64,000 bases of DNA, from NCBI GenBank assembly GCA_027886175.1, contig JAJNNQ010000018.1:22673001-22737000 (forward strand), written 5' to 3'. The notes beneath the pieces were generated by a model. It was not told the origin of the DNA, did no database searches, and saw only the letters and a list, made by a program, of their open reading frames with translations. The DNA comes from Phylloscopus collybita (lineage: Eukaryota; Chordata; Aves; Passeriformes; Phylloscopidae). Shown piece after piece: positions 11,560 to 23,522 of this stretch. Made by a program: the position numbers and the translations under genes. Every line of letters begins with the position of its first letter. The first letter of the stretch is position 1.

Positions 11560-14500
11560 GTATCATACACTGTGTGCACAGCTCCTCATTTAACATGTTG
11601 TCACTCACCTTAATGGTTGCTCCAGAGTTGCTATCAATTAAAAATAAATGGAGCCTGTTGATCAGTTTACTTCACAAGAGGCAAGGCGGGGGCAGTAGCA
11701 AGCTCTGTGCACCAAAGTTTCATTTATCTGCTACTGATTTTACTGTATATCCACCAGCTCAGGGGAATGCACAGCCTCTGGCCTGTATTTCAGCTCTTGT
11801 GCTCAGTCTGTCTTTAGCACCAGTAATTTCAAAATTATTGTGCCTAACTGAAAGATTTTCATTATCTCAGTCTTTTAGCTGCTTGTGTTGTACAAGAAGA
11901 GACGAAGACCTGAACCTATGTATCATCAAACTGCTGAAAATACAATAGATTGGTTTGTCAACACAATACCCTTAATAATCTTATATATCCACTGGGCAGT
12001 GGATTTAACACAGTGGACCCAGACAAGAGTCCCTAGGAGTTAATAAGAAACTGCTGAATGCAGCTTTGTCACAGAGACTGTTATCAAGGAATTATGTTAT
12101 CATCCAGAACTGCTTGAGACCAGAAATGACCTTTATGGTTAGTGACAGGAAAAAAGAGATCAGATGGTACTCCTAATGGTTCATAATTGCCAGGAGGAAA
12201 CTGTTGAGCAGTATAACAGAAGCAATCTTTGTAGGTCTAAACATGAACTGCCAAAATCAGACAGTCTTACTAAGTCTTGATGCTATGAAAGCTGGTTTAA
12301 GATCTAATCAGATCAATGCTAAGATCAATGTTTTGAATCCTTCAAGGCTTGGAGAGCCTATCCCCCTACTGACAGCTTTCCAGTATCAGTTCTTTATCAA
12401 TGTCCACTGAGTTTGATATTTAAAGCTATCACTAGATGTTCTCCCAAAACATCCAGTGCTATATTGAGTGGTTTACTCAATACTGAAGACCAACATAGGT
12501 CATCCCAGTAGCAGCCATTGATACTATGATTTTCTTCTCCAAGGAACACACAAAACACTCAGTGGGATGGATATGTCTGAGAAAACCTTGATTAACCAAG
12601 CAGTTTTTTAAACTACAGAAAACTTGACTGAGATTATTATTGTCAAGAAAAATAATTTTTCCTTTTCTCTTCAAGCCACGGTACAGGTATAAAATAAATC
12701 CTTTGGACTGATCTATCAGTAGTGTGCACTAGACTGCAGTTTACTGATGGCTCTTGCTGTCTTCCTTTATGCTCCCATTGTCACTAAATGCCCAAGGAAA
12801 TAAGTCAATTTGTGAATATGAAGCTACTGAAAGAAGCCTAAGAAAACAAAATGTGGCAACAAAATCTTACCTAGGTATCAGCTGTACTGTACCTGGACAC
12901 TTAAAATCCCTTTTATAGCTCTAGAAACAAAGCTCCAAGAAATATAATAATTTCATGCCAGGAGAAAAGGTGAGATATCAAATCAAACTCTAAGACCCAG
13001 TCTCTGTCTACTAGAACTGGAAGGTTTTCCAGGTGTATGGATTCAGCCCACCATCAGCTCAGATCATACCATTGCTTCAGGACAGACAGGCATGACAGAA
13101 ATTTGACTGTATAATCAATGCAGCTGTAGGCACAGCCAGCCTGGGCAGAGCCTTACTGCTGCAAGAGGTGCCACCAGCTCAGAAAAATGTTACTATCCAG
13201 GCTGTTAATAGGGCACTAGAAGCTCCCTAGTTCAGATAAGGATCTTTCCTGTAAGACAGAAGCTTCCTCTCAGGTCCGGCTACATCAGACTGCAGGCCAA
13301 CATCACATTTCTTCTCTTGACTATCTCTTTTTGACTTTGTCTGTGAACTACTCCTCATGAACTAATTTGGCCAAAACTTGTTCAACATCACCCAATCAGC
13401 TATTAGCATCTGTGAAAGGATGAAATAAGTGAAGAAGCATGCCAACCCAGCCTGCAAATTATAGCATGAAGGACAAACTGAGATGAGCCTGCAGAATAAG
13501 ATGACAGCATTTTAGACTGCATATGGACTTGAAGCAAAAAATTACAATAAACCTTTTCCATTGTTCTGTAATGCAGAAAGAAATAGAATACTATATTCAG
13601 CTTTGCCTTTATTAGTCAACCAAATGGAGTTCAAAGAAAAGACATAAGTGATTAAGAAGCTGAGAAGTGGATTTGTAAGATTTAAAAATTTGTTGTATTT
13701 ATCTACCTCAGGAAACTACAACTAAAGTGGATGTAAGGAAAATGTGACAAACCCCCATGCATTTTGGAGAATGGGAAAAATAATTCATGTTGGACAAACA
13801 AGCATCACCAAGAAACAGTGTTCAGTTTAAGAAAAGGAACTTACACATTAACATTTCAGGAAATGCTTCCAAACAGCAGTTCTTCCACTGTCAGCCTTTG
13901 GAATAAACTTAGGTTGGAGAGGTTGAAATCTTCAAATCTAGGGAGCAACAGGATGAAGAAGATAAACAATGGTGAATAAGGAAGTGCCTGCTGTTGCTGC
14001 AAAAATAGTCATGTGGGAAAATAAACCAGAGAAGCTTCCACTTTTTACCTAGACAGTTGTTCAAGTGTAATCCAAGAGAAGACACCCTTTTCTTTTCTGT
14101 GTTTCACTTCTTGCTATCTCATCAGGGTTAAAAATATTTATTAGTATCAGTGCTAATTTATAATTTATTATTATTAATAAAAGTAACATGAAACAGAAAT
14201 AGTTGAGTAAATAAAGTTATATATAGGTGATATGTGTTGAAACAGAGTTTTGGTCTTCTCTTCATAAGCATGGTATTAGAATTTGATTCCCACATGGCTT
14301 CTGTTTGTAAATGTTTCAGCAATAATTGAGAGAAGGCCAAGAGTATCACAATGTTATATCCCTAAAGTAGCTTTTGTTCAAGGATGAGTTACAGTGCTAT
14401 TTCTCAGAATTTCAATAGGACTAAGAGATACCCTTAAGCTGCTTATGTTTTTACCCTTTTATCTACTTTTAGGGACCACCAGAATGACTACTCTGTGTAC

Positions 14501-17500
14501 AAACTGAAGAAAACATTTCTATTTGAATTTTTTTAACCTTGAAATGAACAGGGTGTGTTAACTTCCTATAACAAAACTTTCAGATGGTTTGGAAAAATGC
14601 TTCCAGCTAAGAACTTCTGGTGATGTCAAGACTCTCAAATAGAGCAGCTACATAAACACATGAAAACTGAGATGTCATAAAAGATTTAAGATAACTTTGA
14701 ATTCTGACATAATTTTAAGACAGTCCTTCTTTTTCTTCTTTAGTCTTGCATCTTTTCCCCCTCCTTCCAAATAATACATGGAAACATTTGTGATAAAACA
14801 CAGCAGGTCATATAGATGAGATTTATGTGGAAGAACTGGGAGACCTTTATAGTATGTGGGAAATACCAAAGACAAGGAAGCAGACATTTCATTAGCTCAG
14901 CTATTATTATTTATGAATCAACTAGAATGACCTTTTATACTTCTTTGATAAAATTTACTTACTGAAACCCCAGTGGAAATGTATCCAATTCATAATTTAG
15001 ATTTCCAGCAAAAGCCTAAAATTAAAGTTCGTATTTAAGTTGAAGTGTTAAGAGCCTGTACAGACTTCCACTCCCCACAGGAAGTCCCTGAGGCATAAGA
15101 ACCATTACTCTGATGGTCAGAAGTCTCCAGCACTACATCAGAAAAAGTAATGATTTTGCAGTTAACTAGCCAAATGTCGAGTCTTAACAAATGTAAATTT
15201 TGGGAGGAAGGCTCAATCACCTGGGTTACATAGGTGCACAAATGGCAAGACTGTGCTCCTAAAGACTCTTCAAGGCATACAAAAATTCCACTCATTAATG
15301 CATTATTATAGATTAGAAGCCATTTGAGATTATTTTAAAAATTTGCACTGTCTCAAAAGTCAGTACTTAGAAGTCCTGATTCTTTTTACCTTAGGCTCTG
15401 ACAAATCCCAGCGTCTCTCCAACAAAATTGTGCAAACTATGTAAACACATGAAAGCAAGCAGGACAGAAGCTCCATAGCTGAAGACAATAATGAAAACAC
15501 TCAGTCTTACAGGTAGCAGAGAACTGTATCTCAGTCCAGAAGATAAAGATTTGAGCATATTCTTAGCTTCTAGCACAGACATAATCCCATAACTGCAGCT
15601 GCACTACTCACACCCTTCATTTTACTCACATGTTTTACAGGTATCCTGGCTAGACTTCTGTACCCAATGACATCCAGGACTGCCTTGAGGGCATTTTTCT
15701 GATTTCAAATATTGTATCTTTTTAGATAGAACAATGTAACATCTGATAAGTCTCCAGGCTTCTGACCCCAATTTCATGTGTTGCATTATCACAGTTACAT
15801 GAAGAGGTTTATCTGCTGGAAAGGAAAATTACATGAATGGGCATAAATTAATACATGATGGAGGGGCACAACAGATGTCTGTCTACATCACAAAAGTTTT
15901 TACTGTCAGCAACACAGCCAGCTAGCACTCTATCCATTCCTCTATACTTATCAACCTTGAGATATTTATAAAATTTTCCCTGAATAGGCAACAGAATTTA
16001 GAAATTAGAGATTTTAGTAAGCTATATTTTTTCTTTCTTGTAGTTTTCCAAACCAAAAGAAAACAGTCTCTATACTCACTCGTGGAATTACATTAGGGCA
16101 ATTAACCCAGTGAATATGTAGTTTAATCTATTAACATGAAACAAATGTTCAGCCTTTAGAAAATCTAGCACCAGAACCATGATAGCCCACAGCCATGACT
16201 TGTTGTTCCAATTCTTACACAAGAAGCTTGAAGCACTTTATAATAGGGAATAAGTTTGGCCTTTCTCATTATATAGCTGAGAAGATAAAAGTGCCTTCTA
16301 CAAGGGGAAACAAGAAACTGAGCCTGGGGCTATCTCAATTCCAGCCATATGTTATTCCTGAATTATTTCATGCAGCAGCACCAATGCAAGTGCCAAGTGC
16401 TTTTGAGGTGGGTGTGATTTGTGGGATTAAAGCAACAAATTTAAACCTACAGCATATTTTTTGGCTGGAAGAAAGGAAGGTGCACTCAAAGAAAGCAGCA
16501 AGTTAGTTCCTCTTCACAACCAAGATACATTTCAGCTTATATATCTAAATCAACTGGGAGAAATCTTTGTACTTAAAAATAGATTTTTAAAAAGAAACCT
16601 GGAAAACGGGTCTACTGTGTGGACAGTTATATTGAAATCTATTTTCATGCATCTGTGAGAAAAATCTTTGGTAACATTGGTGTTCAGTATTGTTTTCCTT
16701 TCCTTTGCCTTTGTTCTTTCTCCTTTACTAACAGCTGCCACCTATTTATGGCATTAATTTTGTGGATTTTACTTCATCTTTTTCCACTTTCTTCATGTCA
16801 AATTGCAGAGATTTTAGGTGTCAGCCATATGGCAACCAGTCCCTCACTCAAAGTTCTCTTATTTTATCTTCTACCTTATATGACAATTTAGACAGTAGAA
16901 AAGCAATGGAAAATTACAGTGCATTGACAACAGTGTGTGATTTAAAACAAATATATTCTCATTCCAAGGAAATGTTGATAATAATCTCTAAAGTAAGACT
17001 GAGAGCTGATGCTTCACATTGCAAATATCACATTTTTTTGAATTAATAAGAATTATTAATTTGAATTAATAAGAAAGAGACCAGAACAAATCTCAAAATA
17101 AGAAAGAAGTTCAAAAGCATATGTTAGACAGTCAGTGCTCACGGCACTTTTAGGACATTAAGTGTGAACACAATTGCCAGTATCACTTTCATGCTGTTAT
17201 GTGTGCTTAGGTTAGACAAGTTCTCACCTTGAACTTGGGTGCCCTGGAAATGTATGAAGATCCAGGAAGCACTGAGTGCTGCTATACTTGTTCTCATCCC
17301 AAACAGAAAATAATCTCGGGCAAATTGAGACTTATTTTTAGTCATATTTATATTTTGAAGTGACCTAAAATGGATGCAGTAGCCCATTTACTGAAAAATT
17401 ATGTGGTAAGGATTGATCTTGCATCAGAACAGGGTGTGATAAAGAAATTACAAAAGCATGTGCAAAGATAATCTAAAATGTGGAAATTAGTGTGGTGTTT

Positions 17501-18727
17501 TCATCCCTTCCCCATACCAATGTGAGAGGTAGGCAGTGGCTTATTATTGTTATTGTTGTTATATTTTATGAAATAGTGAATGACTGTGTGGCTACTGAGC
17601 ACTTGGCTGCTACTGAGCTGAGTGCCAGAGCAGTGAGATGAAGCAGGAATGAGAGGCACTCCTCTGAGGCATTCATCTGCAGATAAACAGATGTCATAAT
17701 GTGGGAACAGGAAAGCAGGAAAAGTGGTATCAACACATCACTTGCCCCCTGGAATGGAAGGGATCCATCTTCTTCCACTCACCCAACAAAGCTCACTGAT
17801 ACACATTTCACATCAGATGGCTGTAGTGCCTCCGGCTGGTAGGTGTTTAGGTGCTGGAGAAGTAGTGGGCTTTGAAAAAAAGCAGCCTTAGAAACTGCAA
17901 TTGTCTTTTCCATAACTTCGCTGGCTCCAGGATCAGGCAGAGACAGTGCATCACCCTGCTTCTCCTAGCAGCACTGTTTTAAGTTCGGCTGTGAAAAAAA
18001 ATTGAACAGGGTAAAAATTTTAACAGGCAGGCAAGTTTGACCTTTGCATCCCAGTCTTTCAAAGAAAAAGAGGCTTTGACCATGAGGTGTGTGTTCAGAG
18101 TGTCCAGCTTGTTTCTGAACTGCTAGAAGGTAGTCAGGGCCACTGGTTTATCTGTGCACCAACACCTCACTCTCAATGACAACATCTGTCTTAACTACAG
18201 TCTCTTAACATTCTCTACCCAAATGCTGCTACTGCACAGGACCAGGAGAACTACAGCAATAGACCTCAGTGCAGTTAATTGCTCTCTCTGTCACAGTTTG
18301 GGTTGGCTGCAGCTCCCATTATGCATCTGGTGGGGTTTCACTATTAAGATGATTACCAGCAAGCTCAGACTTTCATCCTTGCACAATAACGATCAGTTTG
18401 CAATCAAATGTTTTGGAATACTTTCTGGCCATTTATCACACAATTAATCTCAGCAACCCCCTTTCAGAATGTTGTAAAAAAGCATTAATGTGTAAGTGTT
18501 CTGCAAGCATGGTTAGTGATAGGATGTTGAACAGTGAAAACCATTTTCACTTTGATATAGACTATCCTATTCTGACTTCCAAGCATGTTTGGATATACAT
18601 AATATTACCATTTGCATGGACAATACTCAGCAAGAACACAAAACAATAGGCATTGCAACATTCACCCTGGGTAAAACAGCTTTCCCACTGTCCACTCGTA
18701 TTTCACATTTTGCACACTAAACACTGC
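11560..18727. other. intergenic DNA, nothing recognised
   Basis: AT-rich sequence with no exon, RNA gene or clear transposon. A small AT palindrome and repeat lies at about 17040-17073, where GAATTAATAAG occurs twice 23 bp apart. Short open frames here do not look like known proteins. Confidence 0.5.
18722..18727. repeat. target-site duplication, left copy (CACTGC)
   Basis: CACTGC directly precedes the TGTAGTC start of the 311-bp LTR and is repeated exactly at 19039-19044 just after its GTCA end. Confidence 0.85.
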
Positions 18728-19038
18728 TGTAGTCATGGTTCGTGCTGTGATAATTTGATTTCTCTGAAACTCTTTCCCAGGCACTGTTCTGTCAACAAGA
18801 GACATGTTTTTCTAACCATATCCTGTGTTTTGCATTCCTTTCCCTAGGAGGGACCTTCGCTTGATGTCCCTCTGACTTGACCAATGTAGTTGAAGAAGTC
18901 TGTCTTTCTTCCACCCCTTGTGTGGGTTCTTTGTAAAATAGTATAAAGGGAAACTCCCGAGTAATAAAGATAGATTTGGAGTCATTTCAGCCTTCTGAAG
19001 TCGGGAGTCTGTGTCGCTGTTAATCTTAAACGGCGTCA
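18728..19038 (+). mobile_element. 311-bp solo LTR of an endogenous retrovirus (class II / alpharetrovirus-like)
   Basis: The element starts TGTAGTC and ends GGCGTCA, with an exact CACTGC duplication on both sides. It has a compact promoter: CCAAT at 18881-18885, TATAAA at 18942-18947 and AATAAA at 18963-18968, just upstream of where R should begin. Retroviruses with 6-bp duplications include the class II (ERVK) and alpharetroviral groups. The short length, the TGTAGTC start and AATAAA within U3 resemble the alpharetroviral LTR layout. No internal viral sequence adjoins it, so it is a solo LTR left by recombination. The boundaries are firm; the subgroup is inference. Confidence 0.85.
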
Positions 19039-19044
19039 CACTGC
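19039..19044. repeat. target-site duplication, right copy (CACTGC)
   Basis: Exact match to 18722-18727. Confidence 0.85.
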
Positions 19045-19140
19045 CCATTTCACAAAATAGTCACTGCACTGAACTCTCCTCTGGCAAATCTAGAACAAGA
19101 CCTATCCAGCAACATGATGTCTTATGCCAAACAAAACCAT

Positions 19141-19142
<2 letters not shown>

Positions 19143-19181
<39 letters not shown>
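19143..19181. repeat. 39-bp T homopolymer
   Basis: An unbroken run of T lies about 100 bp past the solo LTR. It could be the poly(A) tail of a retrocopy inserted on the - strand to its right, or a simple repeat. No AATAAA-type hexamer lies at the expected distance on the - strand, so its origin is open. Confidence 0.85.
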
Positions 19182-19185
<4 letters not shown>

Positions 19186-20573
19186 TAGAATTTCTAGAGT
19201 GAAAAAATGGTATTTGTACTCATTAAGCCAGCAATTTTCTTAGGAGATGCTGTTTCATCCTCACTTACCCGGGATCTCTCTCTTAGTCTCCTCTGCCATT
19301 GCAAACAGCTGAGCAGTTTTGACTGGCTATGTGAGCTTCTGCATCATCAGCACGAGGTGGTGGAACCACTCATCAAAGTTGGGGTCCTGTTTCTTGTACA
19401 GGCAACCCAAAACAATCCAGGTGAAGGAGATGAAGGTTTACCTCATTTCTTTAGAGAAATAAAGTCTTTTCCCTTTTCCACAGTCCAGACTATTTCCATA
19501 GTGCTTGAGATTCACTGAAAATGAATGCTATGACTAACATCAAAAAATAAAGCTTTCAGCCAAAAGACTTCTTTGTTTTAAAAAAAAAACCACCTGGGTT
19601 TTCCACTGAAAACATACAGATCTTTCAAACAGTCCTATTAACAGTCTTACCTGTTAAAAACCACTAAGGATTGGTTTTCTGTCTGCTATTGGATTTCTTA
19701 GTCCTTGCCTAAGTATATGGCCTAAAAAAAGATCCATACTACTGCTATGGAAGAAAAAGTAAGATTGTGTTAAGTGTGTATGGTAAGAAGCATTTCAGTT
19801 CCCATTAACTAAATTAATTTAATCACAGTGAGAACATGAGGAAAACAATTAAGAAGTTGGTGAAACTCCCCTTTTGGCCCTGGAAAGTCCATTTCCTCCA
19901 TTTCTTAATATGTATGAGATGCAGAAGAAATCTTTGCTGGCAGCGCTTCAGTTCAAGATAAAAATTAAAATGTTGCAGTGCACAACGGCAAAAGCATTTC
20001 CCAAAAATTCCTGTTGAGGAATTAGAAAAATGATGTATTATTCCTCTTAGATCATAACAGCAGCTTGATTTCCACTTCAAAAAGTAAATCAGAACATTTC
20101 AAACAACAGCTATTATGCATTTAAATTAAGCAAGCGAGAGTAAGTTGTGACTGAAAATTTGGCAGAGGTAATCCAGAGGCTCTCTGGACCACCAGTATTA
20201 TTTAGACAAATTTCACACTTCTAGGAAATATTTCAGAGGACTGAGGTGAGGAAAGAACTAATACAGCATCCGCTTTTCAGTGAGGAGGTAGACTGATTTA
20301 AATTGACATAGCAGGAAACGGAAAGAAAATAATAGAATAACCCATAATTTTTGATCATTCTAGGACATAGAAAGTAAAACGAATTGAAATTACTAAAGCT
20401 TATAAGAAATAGAGCTGGTCGGATAAAACTGACTCTTTATACTGATCAGCTAGAATTAAAATTGGTTTGAAGACAAAGCCAACACACATGTAGTATTTAT
20501 ACTGCTGACGGACATTTAAAATTGTGCCACATGACAGACTGAAGCCAGATTTATACAAAATTAACTGGCTGGT
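19182..20573. other. intergenic DNA, nothing firmly recognised
   Basis: Around 19280-19450 both strands give short protein-like frames, but each is interrupted and neither matches a protein I know. The rest is AT-rich and featureless. Confidence 0.45.
20569..20573. repeat. target-site duplication, left copy (CTGGT)
   Basis: The 5-bp CTGGT directly precedes the ERVL-type LTR and is repeated exactly at 21312-21316. Confidence 0.85.
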
Positions 20574-21311
20574 TGTCTTGGGTTGTGGAACCAAAAATGT
20601 GTATTCTATTTCATCAGCTGAAAGCAGTTGGAGAACTGTTCTTCTTTACTCTGTGAGGAGGGGGGCAGATGCCTTTTGATAATAGGCCAGCTGTTCAAAC
20701 CAGGTAGGGCAGTGTTTCTTATCTCTTTCACTGCCCGAGGAATATTTTCTGCTAATGGACCATTAAGATACCCCTAATAGCACACATCCCCAAAATACAC
20801 TATCCACATTCCATCATCCTATTGTGAGATGCTCCACCCAGTGGGGGGAGCCAACCATTCCTACCTGGATAAAACTGAGACACAGGAACAAGAAAGGATC
20901 CGGCTTCACCCGATTCCTGGAGGAAGACTGGACCCCTTCTCACCACCACTGGACCCTTGTTCTACAGGATCACCCCTACTCCACCAGAACCACATCTGCC
21001 ACTCCAGGAGGACTCACTTTTGGACTGCTTCCAACACCCTGACCCACAGGGTGTCAGGTGGTAGCTCTGACTCTGTCAGGGTTTTCCAAAATTGTTGTTT
21101 GTTTGCTGGTGTGGTTGGGTGGTTTTGTTTTTCTACTACATTTGTACTGTTAATATTCCTAGTAAAGAACTGTTATTCCTATTCCCAAATCTTTGCCTGA
21201 AAGCCCTTAATTGTAAAACTATAATTTGGCGGGGGTGAGGGGTTTACGTTCCCCATTCTAAGGGAAACTCCAGCTTTCCCTGGCAGATACCTGTCTTTCC
21301 AAACCAAGACA
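20574..21311 (+). mobile_element. 738-bp ERVL-type solo LTR
   Basis: The element starts TGTCTTGGGTTGTGG and ends AACCAAGACA, so its ends form an 8-bp inverted repeat (TGTCTTGG/CCAAGACA). It is flanked by an exact 5-bp duplication, CTGGT, the size produced by class III (ERVL) insertions. From memory the sequence matches a common songbird ERVL LTR, including the block near AGTAAAGAACTGTTATTCC and the terminal block with GGCAGATACCTGTC. A weak TATA-like ATAAAA lies near 20870. No internal viral sequence adjoins it. The + orientation follows from this recalled consensus. Confidence 0.88.
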
Positions 21312-21316
21312 CTGGT
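21312..21316. repeat. target-site duplication, right copy (CTGGT)
   Basis: Exact match to 20569-20573. Confidence 0.85.
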
Positions 21317-21769
21317 ATGAAATACATTGCAACTATGGTTTCTGAATTGTACATGGACACACATTAAGCACAATCTTCTATTCTTATCTTAAAAATTGCT
21401 TCTTTACTATAACATTATTTAATATTATTTTCAATAATTGAGATACAAGATAAAGTTACCTTTCAAATCTCATCTAAAGATGAAAAAGTTTCAAAGGAGA
21501 GAAGCACAGAAAACTAACAAATACAATGGGCCACTTCCTAAACCAGCTTGCTTTGTTTTCTGGCTGCAAACTGCATTCAAAGGAATGTGGAAACACATAG
21601 GGCAGGGGCTCACCAACCACACAAGCAACAGGCACAGGGATTATTTATTCTTCAAATCTGATGTCACGGCCAAGATTGTTATAAAAATGAGGTGGAGTAG
21701 CGTAGGGAGAGTCAATACTGTACAATTCTTTTAGCAGTCCTGTTTTGCTATTAGTGTTCCAATTAAAAA

Positions 21770-22190
21770 TGCATTTAAATTATAGTAAAGGATCCAAAGA
21801 AGAGTGCCACAGAGGATCCAGAAGACTTAAGTCTATTTACTTCTTAAAAAAAAAGAAAGCTGAAGACTGACTTGTTCAGTTTGTAAATGCCTGCAGTAAA
21901 AACAGGGTCACACCACACACTTCAGTTTTGCAGGCAACAGACAAAAGATCTGATAGCTGGATATAAAAAGATGACAAATTCAGCCTCAATGCAAGAGGCA
22001 TGTGTTAATTAGTAAGTAATTATACTTTAAACAATTTGGGTGGATTCTTAATTCTAGGAGCTTTCAAATCAATGCAGGATGCCTTTTTCTAAGAACATCC
22101 TTAGTTCAAACAAGAATTTAAGTCCTGGAAACTGTGCTCTGCAAGAGAGCAGACTGAACACATGGTGTTTCCTTCCGCCTTCCAAATCAG
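21770..22190 (+). mobile_element. ancient CR1/L3-like LINE 3' relic
   Basis: The stretch near 22030-22130 reads like the 3' region of old amniote CR1/L3 elements: GGGTGGATTCTTAATTCTAG, then CTTTCAAATCAATGCAGGATG, then CCTTTTTCTAAGA and TTAGTTCAAACAAGAATTTA. It is highly diverged, frames are broken and the edges are approximate. The similarity is by eye only. Confidence 0.55.
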
Positions 22191-23494
22191 ATTACACTGG
22201 AACTGTTGTATTTTTCTCATGGAAATACCTCAGAGGAGGTAGATTTAAAAAGGGAAGAGAAGTGGGCATGAGCATTTTGGACACACAGGACCATGCAATA
22301 CAGTTGGGACTATATGGCTGCATTACACCACTACCTGAAAGAAGCATCACCTAGGTACAGCAAGAGTGCAAAATTGTGCAGGCAGGGAGGGACCCTACAT
22401 TTTTGTACTACAAATTATGAAAATTAAAGCAGTAACAGCATGCTATGTTCAGTCTAGCGGATGCCAGAAATTTTGCATGCCAGGAGATTGCTCAGCCCAA
22501 GCCTGCAGGGGTACTATTCCTTTCAGACTGTTTTTATCATGAGAAAGAAAAATAAGACAGATGCAATGCACCTGAAAGAAGGAATTCACCCTTTTGGCCT
22601 TAGGGAAATAAAGGTGAAGAGGCTTGACATACTGCAGATAAACTTAACCATATAAAGGAAAAGGTAGTCAGAAGAGACAGAAACCTGAGAATTTCCTGCT
22701 TGAATCGTATCCATACTTTTGTCAACATAAAATTGCAAACACTGAGTTTCTAGTCTCAGGAAGTAAAATTATTTCAATTGATGGCACCCCTTTTTGAATA
22801 TAAGGCAATGAGATTCAAGTTGTCTTGTCTGGTGCCAAGTAAGAGCTTTGAGCAGAATCTCTTGTATCTTAGGACAAGATCTCATGCCACAAGGCTGCTG
22901 GATGTTTTGGGCATGAGTGCCTACTCTCCCTGCAAGAGTCATGTTTGAACAAAAGAAAGACCATGTAAAGACAGCCAAATTTCGAAGAAATGTGTTTTGG
23001 TGAAAAGCTGGTATACAGATTTAGTTGAAGAATTTTCTTTAAGCGAAGAGTGTAACATTTTTTACTCCAGTAATTCTTTCAGTAGCCAAGATTCTTACTT
23101 CACAATTTCAAACTTCTGCATACCCAGCTGCCAGGATTAAGACACAGCGTAGGAGTTCACCCTGCACAGACAGTGAGCATAATGTACAGCCATCATGGAG
23201 ACAACAGCTCAGAAATGGAAAAATCCTTCCAGGTTGTTCATGACAGATCTATGGCAGCAGTCACCCACGACAATATATTTTTAGAGTTCTGTCCAGCCTA
23301 TTTCTATTCATGCTCCTCCCAGAGATCCTTTAATTCATAGATACTGTTAAAGCTCACATGATTCTCTTCAGAGATACATCATAGTATCACTTTTGTATCT
23401 GCACTTTCCCACATGGGCAACATGCTGCTGTGGAGCTGTATTTAAAGCATGCTTTGGAACTAGGGACGTTGCAGTTCAACGGCACTAAATAATC
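22191..23494. other. intergenic DNA between the ancient LINE relic and the CIPC 3' end
   Basis: AT-rich sequence in which no exon, RNA gene or transposon was recognised. Confidence 0.5.
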
Positions 23495-23516
23495 CACAAA
23501 CTTTTCAAGTATATAC

Positions 23517-23522
23517 TTTATT
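23517..23522 (-). promoter_or_regulatory. CIPC: candidate CIPC poly(A) signal (AATAAA on the - strand)
   Basis: TTTATT on the + strand is AATAAA on the coding strand. It is followed at about 20 nt by a GT-rich GTTTGTGG. The spacing from the stop codon is about 2.95 kb. Confidence 0.4.

Noticed and set aside
10409..11948. Frames of 118-202 codons on both strands near 10.4-11.9 kb
   Set aside because: They lie largely within the LTR with internal repeats; translations are repeat-derived and unlike known proteins.
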